Positions 1 to 11,995 of a stretch of DNA of 64,000 nucleotides are shown in pieces. The first letter of the stretch is position 1, and each line of letters opens with the position of its first letter. The notes beneath the pieces were generated by a model that searched no databases, was not told the origin of the DNA, and saw only the letters and a list, made by a program, of their open reading frames with translations. The stretch covers positions 1,736,001-1,800,000 of the forward strand of contig JAKFAO010000001.1 in NCBI GenBank assembly GCA_021527695.1, read 5' to 3'. Source of the DNA: Naematelia aurantialba (lineage: Eukaryota; Basidiomycota; Tremellomycetes; Tremellales; Naemateliaceae). A program made the translations under genes and the position numbers.

Positions 1-142
1 GGTACACACCGATCTCCGTATCACACCGCTGAGCGAGAAAGGTGTCTTTGCTATATGTATCAACACGCGCTGCCAGGCCAAGAGAGAGTCCCCCAGAGTG
101 TCGCCACTTTCCAGCCTTTCCAGCCTTGAGTGAACGTCACCC

Positions 143-898
143 ATGTCTGGACATCCAGCCGACTCCAGTCGATATCCCTGGCTACCGTCCGGTTCGTCAA
201 CCGGGTATGACGCAGCCCTCGCCGCTCACACAGCTCTTTCAAGGCTGGATCCTGCTCCCATGACCTTCTCGGTATCAGACGCCCAGAGCTACAGGATTTA
301 TCGTCAGTGCTCACCTCCAAGGTGCGCACTTCCAGACACATTCTGCCATGATGGCGCCGTGGAGTTTGGCCGACCGGTTGTATGCAGCTACACAGCCGAC
401 TCCAAGTGGCAGGTTGTGCACGCTGATCCAACGGATCCAACCCACAACTGCTGGGCATCCTATCAGCAATGGATCAGGTCACAGTCGCTGACGCGCCAAG
501 AATTCGAGGCGCTGAGATCGCTTGGGTTTACCAACATTCATGATGACAGGCAACGTTGGCGTCGTGGATGTTTCACCCCAGCGCAGGCAGTCCTGGACAT
601 CTTGGCTTCGAATCCAACTTGTACCACCTGCAATGTCCCACTGACCGACGACTTTCACTTTGCAGTCTTCGAGAATCAAGGGGAAAGAATGGCGTGGTGT
701 GTTTCCTACCGTTGCAGATTGGCCAGCACTGCGGCCGTACGCTCCGCTGCGCCGGGTCTGCTCGAGCCACGACGACCAACGGAAGAATTCTACCCTGCAC
801 AGTGGACCGAAATGCGCAGTTGCCACGAGGGCAACCAGACCTTACAAAGGCACCCGCGGCTGCTGAGGACTATTCAGCACTTAGTCGGCGATGAATGA
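143..898 (+). CDS. uncharacterised protein, possible distant member of the 8.8-12.7 kb family
   Basis: An unbroken 251-codon frame from ATG 143 to TGA 896-898. I do not recognise a named domain. It is fairly rich in Cys and Trp, and it has a loose resemblance to the family at 8.8-12.7 kb: an RQC-type cysteine start of the conserved block, a following region with a Phe-Thr-x-Ala helix, and a similar length. The frame is open upstream only to a TGA at 134-136. The codons before that stop read plausibly as more of the same protein, so the true gene may begin in an exon left of the window. It converges on ALG6. Function cannot be assigned. Confidence 0.5.
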   Translation: MSGHPADSSRYPWLPSGSSTGYDAALAAHTALSRLDPAPMTFSVSDAQSYRIYRQCSPPRCALPDTFCHDGAVEFGRPVVCSYTADSKWQVVHADPTDPTHNCWASYQQWIRSQSLTRQEFEALRSLGFTNIHDDRQRWRRGCFTPAQAVLDILASNPTCTTCNVPLTDDFHFAVFENQGERMAWCVSYRCRLASTAAVRSAAPGLLEPRRPTEEFYPAQWTEMRSCHEGNQTLQRHPRLLRTIQHLVGDE

Positions 899-1028
899 AT
901 TTCGTTTGGGATCAGAGTCTGTGAAGACGGGACCACGAAAAGCGTGTTATCGTAGATGCGTCCGTCTCGACACCGTCGGTCGATCAGCTCTGTTCTATGC
1001 CTGAATATGCACAGCTATGACACGCATC

Positions 1029-1477
1029 TCATTCCACCTTATCCCCAGTTGGCCTCTTGGTACTGGCACTATCAAAGCCCAGCCCTCCGATAGCCCATGA
1101 ACCTTCTAAGAGCCTCTTCAGACCCCATAGAAACGACATGCTAAAGACGCCAAACGAGAGTAGCACATTCAGCACTACCCAGATGTCCGGCCACCTCGCT
1201 GGTGGCTGGAAGAGGTGGGGGAAGAGATCTGGAAGGTGCAGTGACGCTATCAGGCCATAGACAAGCTATCACCAGCCATCAGTGTCGAGTTAGACTCCGA
1301 GGGGCATCTCTCACCAATCCACCGTACCGCAGCTCTTGGGATGAAGAGACGGCAAAAGGGTTGTACCCGATGATGTAGTTCCACAAAAAGGTTACTGCGA
1401 CATACTGCAGAGCCTGCTCGTCCCGCTTGAGCAGCGGCCACATGCTGAGACATAATCAGATTCAATTCTTTTGTCTG

Positions 1478-1515
<38 letters not shown>

Positions 1516-3649
1516 AGGTAGAGGTGAGCGGGGGCAGAGGTGTGCAACATTTACCTAAACACAGCGACATTATTTACCAGTACAGCCACCTCCCACAGCT
1601 CGTCGTCATCCGTTCTAGCGTCCTTTCCACCACGCATTGCCATCATGACGGTAAGCGGCATGAGCGGCAAGAGGACACTCTTCTCATGGACCTGGAATGA
1701 GAAGAGGAAGAACGCCATAGCGGACGTGAACAGTGCAGTCGGCAAGAGGCGGATTGTCGGTGGTGGCGTATCTTGGTCTGCGGGCTCCACGATGGAAGGT
1801 GAAGCGCCATTCGGGGTCGCCAGACTGGTTCGGAACGGGCTGCTCGTGTATGACGAGTAGAGGAGGATGGTGATTGTCGGCAATAAGGCGAGAAGGGTGG
1901 TCGCCGTTGCCAGCTGGATGCCGTGAGCGCACGAGCAAGCGGAACAAGTACGCGAGGCCGACTCACACGAGCCATGCCTGCGACGGAGAGCAGCTTTCGC
2001 CACTTGATGACGACGTTGCTGGCACACCAAAAGTTGGCGACTTTGTCCTCGAATAGCCCCCTAGCAAAGGGGAAAATGCGGTGGAGGACCTGCTGCAATG
2101 CTTCGGGAAAAGGCCGCAACCAAGGCAGAAAGACGAGGATGAATGTGGCCACTGTTGCAGAGCCCAGCTTGACGAGATGGACGAGTCTGGCAGTGGTGTC
2201 AGTCCTCCAAACGACAGTCCAGATCACTGACCCTCGTCTTCCCCCGAGCCACAGGCACTTGCCGAGAAGGTAGCACCCGATGGCGGGGGCATAGTACAAG
2301 CCCATTTGCTTGAACGATAAGGCGAGTGAGAACGCCACGCATCCCAGGACATCCCGGTCGGACGAGAAGCACAGTAGAGAGAGGAGCGAAAAGCCAAGCA
2401 GGACAGAATTGTACCTGTCCGTCATGAGCTTGATAGCTCGATAGAACAAGTCAAGTAGACTCACTGAAAGTGTCCACTGTCAATCAGCGCCAGCGAAGGC
2501 TGCAGTAGAACCGTCATTACGCCCGTGACCTCGTCAGGATCAGCCACGCAATTCTTTCTTCTGGCGGCCAGCTTCATGAGGAGCTTAACTCACCTGACTC
2601 CGCCAGCTTCGACCGCCTCGTTTTCCCTCAGCCACCATCCACCCTGCAACAGCGACCCACCACACCATCACTTCAAGAACGAGCACCGACATGCGCATGA
2701 ACGTGATCAACGCTGGTGGGGATAGACCCCACGACGTATCTAATGCGAAATGGGTGCCGGTGAGATCAATAGCATGGCCGCTGCGGCAGACTCAGTTTGC
2801 TATTGTGTAAATGGAGACACGGACGTACATCTTCCCGCACAGCCAGCTGGTGTATGCGGTCAAAGGAGGGTCTAAATGAGTGCGAGTATCAGCGCCAGTA
2901 GTGATGTGTGTCTAGGTTGTGAGGATGCAGCGTACAGTCTAGCAGCCACCACTCTGGGCGCCAGGTATACCATTCCCCCATAGGCCGATGGAGAGTGATC
3001 TCCATCCAGTGTCGTTGGGCCTCAAAATCGCCATACATCGGTGGGGTGTCCTTCCCTACGCGGATCAGTTGGTCCCGCTTCCCCGAGAGTACGCGCCTTG
3101 TCTCCGACACACGGTGGGGACTGACCTGAGAATCCTCCAAGCCCAATCGCACTTTTCACCACCCCTACACCAGCCAGGCCCACCGCCAGACTCCTCCATC
3201 CGGGACCCATGAACCGCAACCACCTTCTGAGGGGACTGTCGTACTTCTCCCCCGCAAGCGTGGACTTGCGTTCCCGCTCTCTCCGCCGTGTCTCGCGCCT
3301 CAGTTGTCTTGCCGCTGATGATTCGGCATCCCTTGGCGCTCGAGGGATCTCTAGCAGCTGGGTTGACGCGTGAGACGTGGACGAAAGGGTCCTGAACCGT
3401 GATGGTTGCGGTTGGAAGGGGTGTTGAAGGCGCGGGGAAGCGATGCCAGAGGAGGGGTGGGTGAAGTTTGACGAGTACGTGGTGTATGATGCTAGAGACT
3501 CTAGATCGGTCTCACTCCTATACCATCATCAGTCAGTCTGTATGTCACCTGGAAACGGCGGGAGGGGTGGAAGCAGCTCAGACTCACTCGACAACGCTAC
3601 CGCGCCGTACCCGTGACGCCCGGTGCTGGGCGTAAGAACGTCGAGACAT
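1029..3649 (-). CDS. ALG6: Dolichyl-PP-Man9GlcNAc2 alpha-1,3-glucosyltransferase
   Basis: Adds the first glucose from dolichyl-P-glucose to the lipid-linked oligosaccharide on the lumenal side of the ER. Eleven exons join in phase: 3588-3649, 3126-3517, 2936-3055, 2829-2871, 2594-2780, 2465-2499, 2232-2414, 1967-2186, 1555-1913, 1315-1444, 1029-1265. They sum to 1968 nt (655 residues). Family hallmarks seen in order are [34 protein letters not shown] (rebuilt across an intron), [46 protein letters not shown] and LPDLFPHL. Multiple hydrophobic spans fit a GT-C enzyme. The first ~150 residues include a Ser/Arg-rich cytosolic extension not typical of ALG6. Introns are 45-110 nt. The start ATG at 3649 is the first that gives continuous phase. 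Confidence 0.95.
1482..1512. repeat. (GA)n dinucleotide microsatellite in an ALG6 intron
   Basis: About 15 perfect GA units on the + strand, which is (CT)n on the ALG6 sense strand. It lies inside the ALG6 intron 1445-1554, which is the longest intron of that gene. It belongs to a pattern of pyrimidine-rich intronic repeats seen in several genes of the window. Confidence 0.95.
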
Positions 3650-3920
3650 GCCCAACTAGCCCTCGTCGCGTATCCAGCCAACCTTTGCAGGTATGAAGGT
3701 CACCTAGAGCCCCGTGGTCAAAGAATCGATCGACCTCTTGACCATTGACGAACACAATTGAAACAGCCGGACACGTGGTTTACAGAGCGCGTTTGAGCTA
3801 CCGCTAAAACGCCCCCGGTGTATTTATTTTTGTAGAGACATTGCGTCCAATCGCAATATTGCAAGCATTATGAAGACTTCATCAGGAGGGCGACCTATTC
3901 AGATCTAATCCTCTAAAGGC

Positions 3921-6507
3921 TCAGAACAGCATCTCCAGCAGGGACTGGTCTCCGACAGCCTCCTTATCACCTGTCACCGTCGTCGCCCGATTGGGCAGAT
4001 CTTCGAGAGCCACTACATCGACTTTTAAATGGATGCCAGACCGCCCAAGCTGCAGCATCGCTTGCCAAGCTTCCGCCCGTGACGAGCCAATGCCGGGTGG
4101 CATCACCGGACTCTGGTTCTTCGGCTGTGATTCGGCAGCCGCAATTGTACTGTGCTTGCGTCGTGTGGAGTCTCGCGAATCAGTCGTCTTTGTGACACCA
4201 TTTGATGATGTGGCAGCATCGGTATTCGCCTTATATTTCGATACCAGGCTCGCAGCTGATCTCTCAAATATTGCAGTATATTCTGCTAGGCCTGGAACGA
4301 TCCCGCCAAAGATCTTGAATATTTCAAGGCACCTGCCGGCCTGGTCGGCAGCACCCTGCGTCCACTCGCCGTCCTGTTCACGACCATCAAGCTCGCACAA
4401 GCAGTACACAAGCGTGAAGGCCGCGAGAAGTTGCGCTGAAACGTTGATGGCGTTGTAGGCCACCCGGGTTTTGCGCCAAATTGTGTGGTAATGCTCTACA
4501 CATTGAGAGCATGCTTGATATAAAGCTAGTAATTGGTCTGTGGAAGGGTTTGGCGAAAGAGACCGGCGATAGAGAGCGACCAGAGCTTCGTGGTAAGCGA
4601 GGGAGAACCAGGTATTACCGTTAACGGCATCCACCTTGCTCTCCACTGCGGATAAAGGACATTCGGCGAGCCATTGATCAAGCTTTGCGCGAAGATCGAC
4701 GGCGATGACTTCTCCTGATACTTCTTTTGATGAGACGCGCGGACCGGACGTTGTGGGAAGTGCCAAAAATATCTTGCCAGATAGCTGGCGAAGCTTGACG
4801 ACATGTTTGAGAAGCGTTGAGGTGGGGACGCCGTCGTAATGCTCATCGTCAGGAAGAGATGAGGGAAGCTAAGTATAGTTAGTGAGGCTCACGGCTACGC
4901 TGGAGAGCTTACTTCCACATCGATCTCGGTATCCCCTAGAGTTACCGGTCTTCCAAGTACGCCTGACACATAGCGGTCCAGGCTATACAGCGACCAGAAT
5001 GTGCGTCTTCTCTGGGAGCTGTTAATTGCCGTCTGTATTCATTCATCTCGCTTACCTGCTCATCATCGTCCATCTTGTTATCTGGAGAGCGATGGAGCCC
5101 AATGTCGATCGCCATCCTCATGGCAATACCCAGCGCCTGCCATAATGGTGTATCACTCGGGTCGTACATCAGGTATACGCTCATAAGAATGAGGAATTGG
5201 ACGGAGTACTGCAATTACGTTAGAGAGAGAATTGATCAGCTTCAACGAGACACACCATGTACTGCCTGCCGACGATAGCAGAGAGACCTGCTAAGGCTTG
5301 TGCCTTTGACGCCTTGCTCCTCTCCTTTGAGGCAATCCCAAGCCCTTTTCCCAGTAAGATACCGATGGCAATGACCATCAACACGATAGGTCTTTGCGGG
5401 AGCATCGCTTCCCCACTCCTGTCTGGTTGGGATAGGCCATTCTCCCGTTGCGCGGCTGACAAGGCGTGAGCTTATGCTTGTGACTCTAGGACGTGCAAGC
5501 CCACATAGATACAGCTGGTCCAGGTCCCGAAGCAGCTGGCTTCGGTCCAAGAACAGACACCACACAGACCGGCGATCAAAGAAGGTATTTGCCGCGGCCT
5601 TCGCTGCCTCATAGTCGGGTAGCGAGTGATCTGACTCTTGCCCGAGCATTGTCAGGGCCGGTGCAAGCACGCTTTGAGCAAGCATCATGAAGTCTTCATG
5701 AGTCGACGTGGCCGTGTTGCGAGGAGATGAGGCCCTGCTTGCCGAGCTGAACTGCAAGGCATCACGAGGTTGCCACGAATTCGATGACGGCTCAGCCTCG
5801 CGCTGGGAGAGGATTGCTTCGAGCTCTGCAATGCGCTCATGTGCTGCAGAGATCTGTGCCTGCAGAGTGCTCGCCTCGGCTTTCAGTTGATGTACGAAAC
5901 TGCGCTTATGAGATATATTCCAACCAACAGCCCATGACACTCACGTGCTTGTCGCTGCGCTGAGCTCGAACACGCAGGGTACGTCTGACTTTTCGCAACC
6001 GGCGCATCGAGGACGCGCGTTGTCGCATTTCCGCTTGATGCGATGACAACGGACACATGCCTGAGCCGCGTTGGGCTGCGGATGGACGAAAATCGGACCC
6101 ATCTTAGGATCCTGGGACGCATGTGTGTACTCGAGTTCTTGGGTCGCGTCAAAGATCTCCAACTCGGTCACATTGTTGCCTTGCCTGCCCTTGCTTTGCC
6201 TTGCGCGCTTCTTTCTCGGTGGGGAAGGGGTCCCGCTGGGCACATGGGTGACTCGGTACTCTTGGTCCCAGGCCTGAATGGCTTGGGAAGATGACGAGGG
6301 CTGTTCGGCGTAGCCATCCCATCGCGAGTCATCGTCTCGGGCTGCTGAACGCTCAAAGCTAGAGTACCCTGACGACGAGCGGTGAGCGTGATTGGAAGGC
6401 AGGGGCGGGGCCATGCCATCCTCGGCCAGGAGTCCCGGGTCGATTGGGGCGGCTGCCGCGAGTACTTGCGAGAGCGTAGAGATGGACGGGACAGGATGAG
6501 CCGACAT
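3921..6507 (-). CDS. Zn2Cys6 transcription factor with fungal middle homology region
   Basis: Nuclear DNA-binding regulator. The N-terminal ~150 residues are low complexity. The zinc cluster follows at roughly residues 150-180 (C-VR-C-HRIKRK-C-DNARPR-C-AG-C-EKSDVP-C, standard spacing). After a 45-nt intron (5900-5944, in phase) comes a heptad-like segment (HQLKAEASTLQAQISAAHER), the usual dimerisation coiled coil. Later exons carry a fungal-trans-like middle region with LWQALGIAMRMAIDIGLHRSPD, typical of this superfamily. The last exon is 3921-4766. An intron near 5470-5520 also joins in phase. The start ATG 6507 is the only good in-frame choice. It is divergent from the ketopantoate-reductase-like gene. 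Target genes cannot be inferred. Confidence 0.88.
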
Positions 6508-6984
6508 GGCTCCTGTTAGGGGGTGTTATTTACCTGCTGCTTGCTGGGGGGAGACGAAAGCGGAGAGCGCCGTTCGGTCGGCGAGTACCGTTCCAGTAAC
6601 GGACAAACAGTGGGGCTCGATTAAGGACATGCACCACTGATAGTGACAGCCACGTGGATTGGACTCTCCCTTCTCAAGCGATATAGTAGACTTCGCTGTG
6701 CGGTTATACAGACCCTTGTACAAGCCATTCGCACTCCTGAGCTCAGTAGACAGTTAGCAGCGGACCCGTCAGCCCAAGGTTTCTCTCTCTCCTGGCGACA
6801 AGTACGGTCGATGCGACATTGCTTGACTCGACTTGCTCATCCCGGAATCTTCGGAGCTGGCCGACGTAACAATTCCCGCGCAATCCGCACAATTTGTCAG
6901 ATACATTCCAGTCATTCGCGTACACTACTGGATCGAAAATCAGTTCACTCCTCGTCGGCGCCCTCGTTCCCTACCTCGTCCCAC
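6508..6984. promoter_or_regulatory. divergent intergenic region
   Basis: About 480 bp between the start codons of the Zn2Cys6 factor and the ketopantoate-reductase-like gene, so it should hold both promoters. I see no convincing TATA element or named operator. A self-regulating or neighbour-regulating arrangement is possible but not shown. Confidence 0.4.
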
Positions 6985-8554
6985 ATGCGCATTGTCCCGA
7001 AGACAGAGTCGTCCACGATGGTTACCAAAACGAGCAGTGGTACTGAAGATGTCGTGGACATTCTCTTGATTGGTCTCGGGTCTATTGGGTCCGTCTACGC
7101 GTACATGCTTGAGAAGGTTAAGGAGTTGTGCACCTAACAGAGTTGCTGTTAACGAGCTCAGGGCGGCAGAGTGCGAGTCACAGCTGTAGCGCGTTCGAAT
7201 TACGATCTGTACACGAAATCCGGGGTGACGCTAGACACCGAGCGCTTTGGGAAAATTACTGGCTGGCGACCTTACCGAGGTGTGTATCGTCGACTTTCGG
7301 GATACACTGGTTATATCCTAACAGATTGTCAGTGGTCAAATCGCAAGCCGAGGCGCTTGAGGGGAACGTCCACTACGCACTTTGCATGATATGCACCAAA
7401 TCTCTGCCCGACGTGGCACCCACCCCGACATTGGTAGAGGATCTCATTCACAGTGGGAAAGTAAAAGCATGGGCTTTGTTGCAGGTGAGACTCATACGCT
7501 CTCATCTCCTCTCAGACCGTGCTGACGTTGGTGTAGAACGGTTTGGGCGTCGAGGAAGACCTCTACCAAGCCACAAAACACCTAGAGACACCTATCATCT
7601 CCAACTGTATCTGGATTGGAGTGATGACCAACCCAGAGGGCTCAATAGTCACGTGGCGAGGGCAGGTGTGTCTTTGCTACCACTCCAAGACCGTTGTCTC
7701 GCGGCGAATGTTTTGGCTGACGTGCGACAGGACTACATGGTAGCGGGGATCTATCCGGCTAAGAAACCGCTGCAGGAGGAGCAAACACGGGTCTTCTCGA
7801 CCAAGGAGATTGGAGTGCTGGACTTGTGGGTAAACTCGTTGAAGGCAGGAGAGGCGAGTATCACCGTCGACGAGAGAATAGATGGCGTTCGATTCTCCAA
7901 GGTTAGTTTCAACCAAGCTTGCCTCATCATCCTCACCATGCCTCGCGGGCTATCTGACAATCTCAGAACGTCTGGAACTGCGTTTGGTCATCGATTCAAG
8001 GCTTGACCCGCGCCACACCCAATTACTTTGCTCATCACAGCGTTGCCGAACAAGCACCGCTGCGCGCGTTCATCCGCGAGATAGTCGAGACGGGATTCCG
8101 GGCGGGACTGTTGCGCGAAGGAATGACACAGTACCCGGCTGGTGCTCCTATGGGCAGCAGTGAGGAAGTTCAGAGAGTCGCCTGGGACGCTGTGAGTTGC
8201 AGACCTCGCTCATGTGTTCACGGACATGTTGCTGAGGCCTCGCCTTTGCAGATCATCAAGATGTCTTTGGAGAAGGTCAAATTAGGTATCCCTCCGCACC
8301 GCATGTCGCTGTTGGTCGACGTCGAGATGGGCAGACCATTCGAGCTTGAGGTGAGTTGACGCCTAGTCGCCAATTCAGCCACCATGTGCTGACGGGCGCA
8401 CAAGGTCATCACCGGCGCAGTCGCCAGGGTCGCCAAAGCTCACGGGTTCGATACACCATACCTCGACTTTACATACTCGCTCTTGAAGGGTGTGCAGAAC
8501 AATATCATTGACTTACAGAAGAAGGGCGGTGCAACTGTTACTCCACCTCTTTAG
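6985..8554 (+). CDS. ketopantoate reductase-like NADP-dependent dehydrogenase (ApbA/PanE family)
   Basis: Family enzymes reduce 2-dehydropantoate to pantoate with NADPH in coenzyme A synthesis; fungal genomes also carry divergent paralogues of unknown substrate. The first exon has the Rossmann motif IGLGSIGSVYA. It joins across 7117-7161 to GGRVRVTAVARSNYDLY, and the exon at 7333 continues VVKSQAEALEG and a CTKSLPDV strand typical of the family. Further exons supply TPIISNCIWIGV, the C-terminal helical domain around RAFIREIVETGFRAG, and a final exon ending PPL with TAG at 8552-8554. At least seven short introns are present. In-frame ATGs lie at 6985 and 7018; the second sits just before the Rossmann strand and may be the true start. 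Confidence 0.82.
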
Positions 8555-8781
8555 ATGGCCGTGGTATCAAAATTCAATCAGTCTGTTGGTCATGTGGGAA
8601 TGATATCAGAGCTAGCCATTAGATGCACTGGTGAGGACCACGCGTGCTCCATTTCTTTGGCTAGGCTCTGAGCGGGTTCTGTACAGAGTGAAGGCGTCTG
8701 TAGAGGGAAGATGATATCGACGGGAGGAAGCTTCAAAGCATGGTGCTGAGGAGCTCCGACATCGCTATGTGCCTCTCCATT

Positions 8782-10104
8782 CTACGAAACGAAATGCACA
8801 CCGTAAATGCCCCAGACAGTACGTTGCGCCCAATGGCTGGATTTCTCCGAGGGTGTCCGTTTAGAGCGAGACACCTTCCTTGCGAGCTCTGTGCGCGACT
8901 GGATAAGCTCTGAAGGAGGTGCAATGCTGGCTTGGTCCCCTGGGGCAACCGTAATCAGGGCTTGGCTGAGAGACTGGATGGTGTGATTCATGTGAATCCA
9001 GCCCTTGGAAAGCGCCGCGCTCTCTGAACCGGTCGAGTCATCCCAGGGGCGATGACCATGGCTGCTGAAGAAGTCTTGGATCTCTTCTGGACGCCATCTC
9101 CCAGCTTTGTTCGTCTCGAGCCATTTTGCCTCTTCTTCACTCGCAGCGTCGGGGACGAAGTGCAAGTCATCGGCGCATGTGCAGCCTGAGTCGACGCGCG
9201 CGCTGCCATATCGGTCGGGACGCATTTTGCCAATGACAATGTTTTCAAGCGTGCTGAGCCGGGGAAGATGCTGCTCGAAATACGTGGTTGGAGTTGACAA
9301 CTTCTGGTCGTCTCTGTGCAATGCGAGCCATTCGGGCACGTACCCCTCAAGCGCCTGGGTTGCCGCAAGGAATGCCATGTTGAGGTAAGCACACTTCGCG
9401 TGCATGATCGTGGTTGGCTTGGGCTCGCCGTCGACAGCTGCCTCTGTTGTGCTGGTTTTAGGATCAGCGTCCGCCTCAAAAGTGAAGAGCACCACGGCTT
9501 CGCCCGGCTGAAAGCTCCTGCAACTGCTGGACGGGGAGCTGGACGGGGCATCGGTCAGCCCGTGCGAGATGGAGCGGCACGATGCCGTAGATATCAGGTG
9601 GCTGTGTTCACATGGAACGAGGGGGGTAGCGATGTCTGACAATTTGCCGACGAGAACAGGCATCTTCGGTGTTAGTAGCGACTCTGGCCAATGTCCTGCA
9701 GAGACGTTGGGTGTGGGCAGGGGATCTCGCGGGAGTGCGTGCTCGTTGGCCAACGAGGTGAGAAGTAAATATATCCAGAGTTCAAGCTCAGACTCGCTTG
9801 TTATCAGAAAAGAAGAGCCATGAACACCGACACGAAGTGGAGTAGCCTTCCATGGTCTGGAATGGGCCAGAGGTGGAAGGCAACGCAGCTCCCAATGGTA
9901 CATACTGTATCAAAGGGACGGCTGGCTCGCCGAATTCGTATCGCAAGTAACCGTCGTCATTACCAGAACCGAAGCACGCCCAGCGTACATGCGGCCGGAT
10001 TAGCTCCTTGTGCCTCTCTAGACCCGCGCTGTGAAGTTCCAAAGGCGGCTAGAACTGCAGAGGAGCTAAACTTACGGTACCTCGAAGAGCAAAGGCCACG
10101 TCAT
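8782..10104 (-). CDS. uncharacterised protein, paralogue family member C
   Basis: Most of the protein is one open frame (about 8782-9890). It joins across a 49-nt intron (GTATGT...TTCCAG, just below 9940) to an upstream exon reading GYLRYEFGEPAVPLIQ, in phase. A start at ATG 10104 would require a very short 32-nt intron and is tentative. The conserved block CRSISHGL...DAP, the following WRPEEIQDFF segment and the overall order match the next two genes on the same strand. No signal peptide, catalytic motif or named domain is evident; there is a CTCADD cysteine pair near the middle. This member is the longest and the most diverged of the three. Function unknown. Confidence 0.6.
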
Positions 10105-10571
10105 AGTAGCTCGTTCAGCGTACGTTCAGCCAGTCCTTCAGCTTTGCCATGTATTCAACAAGTACACAACAATCCCCGGAACCGCCAGTGGATCAAGCAG
10201 TACCTGTATATAACCACTACATACGTACTTGAGTCCAGATAAGACAGTTGCTGTCTCTTCCTTGGAAAGAAGGAGTTTTGTCCGGTGCGTTTATTCGCCA
10301 CTTGAACAGAAAGGAGTCAGTATTCGGCAGACATTCAGTGCTCACTCCTTTAGCAGGGAGTCTCAACCCTCCGATAGGGATATAAACCTCGCTCACTCTG
10401 ACATGACTGGATCAGACTCTGTTAGCAGCATAAGTCCGCCCCTCCTGTTAGAGACGACTCGCAGCAGGAATGAGAACGTGGAATGCCTCCATACACATCA
10501 CCATATTTCATTCGGTTGCGTTCAAACTATCTACTGAACCGCAACGACCCCCAGTATAGACTTTTGTCCAA
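10105..10571. other. gene-free spacer; holds the 3' flank of paralogue A
   Basis: Between the proposed start of member C and the stop of member A, both on the minus strand. It should contain the promoter of C and the 3' end of A. The part next to A (about 10440-10571) is similar to the 3' flank of B. Confidence 0.6.
10440..10571 (-). repeat. duplicated 3' flank, copy next to paralogue A
   Basis: Downstream of the A stop codon there is clear nucleotide similarity to the segment downstream of B, for example around AGAGACGACTCGCAGCAGGAA here and AGAGACGACTGGCAGCAGGAA there. The match extends beyond the coding regions, so the duplication unit included the 3' untranslated flank. Confidence 0.6.
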
Positions 10572-11398
10572 TCAAGTGTATTGGAACCCTCTCTGGTCAG
10601 TGTCTCCCAGGAAGACTCTTGCGGTGGTTGCTTCAATACTCTCCCTCTCATCCCAGTCTGGGCCAAGCCTCGAAGTACCGGCGCGGTCTGCACTCTGGGT
10701 GTAAGGTCTGTGATCAAGCCTGAGCTGCGAGGACCAGGACCTGACTTTGTTCACTGTCCACCCCTCGGAGGGTCCCCTGACCACGCGGCCCTCCCGAAGA
10801 GGTGTGAAGCCCCACTGAGGGTGGCCGCTCGGATTTGTCACTACCCTCATAAAGCCCGCCGTCATGGCGCTGACGTACAAGAAGTTGGAGAGATACATCT
10901 CCAAGTCCCAGGTTTGCAAGCCGAGGGCGGAGACTTCACGAGGCAAGGTGTAGGAGTTGGGCCCGTGGATCTGACTCCTACGCTCCATGATCATAGAATA
11001 GACCATCATGTCGATGGCACAGTCACGATGCATGTATTCGCAGGAACGCACGTTGCCATTGCTGTCTGTGATGGGCAGCTCGACCACGGCCGAATCGCGG
11101 CCCAGCATTTCACTGTTGAGGTGTCTAGGGTCCCGGAGGTGCGTGAGTGAGCGACATTGCCTGTCTGGTGGCTGGTCGTGACAGAAGATGGCGTCCGAGA
11201 TGCCAGATCTGGTACCAGTGATCCTGTTGGATGGTGTTATGTAGATAATCTGGGTTGAGTTCATATTCGGGAAAATTGTGATCCAAGCAGAGGGTGAAGC
11301 GATGCAGAGAAAGCGAATGGGTGGTTCCAAGTTCGCCTCTTTAGGACCGCACTCTTCTAGTAGAGTCCTGGTCTCTCGGAGAAGATTGAAGAACTTCT
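10572..11398 (-). CDS. uncharacterised protein, paralogue family member A (5' end unresolved)
   Basis: The open frame ends at TGA 10572-10574 with the terminal residues GFQYT. It contains CRSLTHLRDPRHL, EYMHRDCAIDMM, a helix around ALGLQTWDLEMYLSNF and WTVNKVRSWSSQL. An ATG at 11264 would give about 230 residues, but the frame stays open upstream and reads EPPIRFLCIASPSAWITI and KFFNLLRETRTLLEE, which align with homologous sequence upstream of B. The gene therefore probably begins in an exon above an acceptor near 11398 (CCCACAG). No named domain is recognised. It is clearly a tandem paralogue of B and more distantly of C. Confidence 0.6.
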
Positions 11399-11894
11399 CT
11401 GTGGGAACAAGCCCGTGGGATTATTAGTTCCTCGACCCTTGAGTAGAAGGGAGGAGCGGAGTGAACCTGGGCCAATTTCGGATGTGAACACTTCATCCGA
11501 CAGATTGGATTGCCGCGTAAAGGGAAGTGCTGCGGCGATGCCACCTGGTTGTGGTAGAGCGACGGCGACAATCTGCTTTTCACATGCTGCTAACACGCTT
11601 TGTTATCAAGGGGTAATTACTAAGTGGCGTAATGCTTCTCGACTTGGAACGATGACGTGATGGATGCCGTGTCTAAGAAACGCGTTGAAGGACGTTGTCT
11701 TGGCACAAGACCCTGCCTAAACCGATCAGGGACAGCAGTCGTCGGTGAGTTGATATTTAAGATCAGTAGAGCACCTCTTCATTGGTTGCATGACAGTTGT
11801 ACAGCACATGATTGTGCTCATACTATATGGAGATCGTCTGCAATCGAGCACGAGCGTGCGGTCTGTGCCTTTCCCTTCCGCCCAGTGGCAAATG

Positions 11895-11995
11895 GCACAG
11901 GCTCCTCATACAGAGACGACTGGCAGCAGGAACGAGGCCATGGCATTCCTTCATGCGCGATACCAGAATCGCATTCACTGCAACGCGGTGTCAAA
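11895..11995 (-). repeat. duplicated 3' flank, copy next to paralogue B
   Basis: Partner of the segment at 10440-10571. The shared core is around positions 11915-11950, with the same order relative to the stop codon of each paralogue. Confidence 0.6.
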
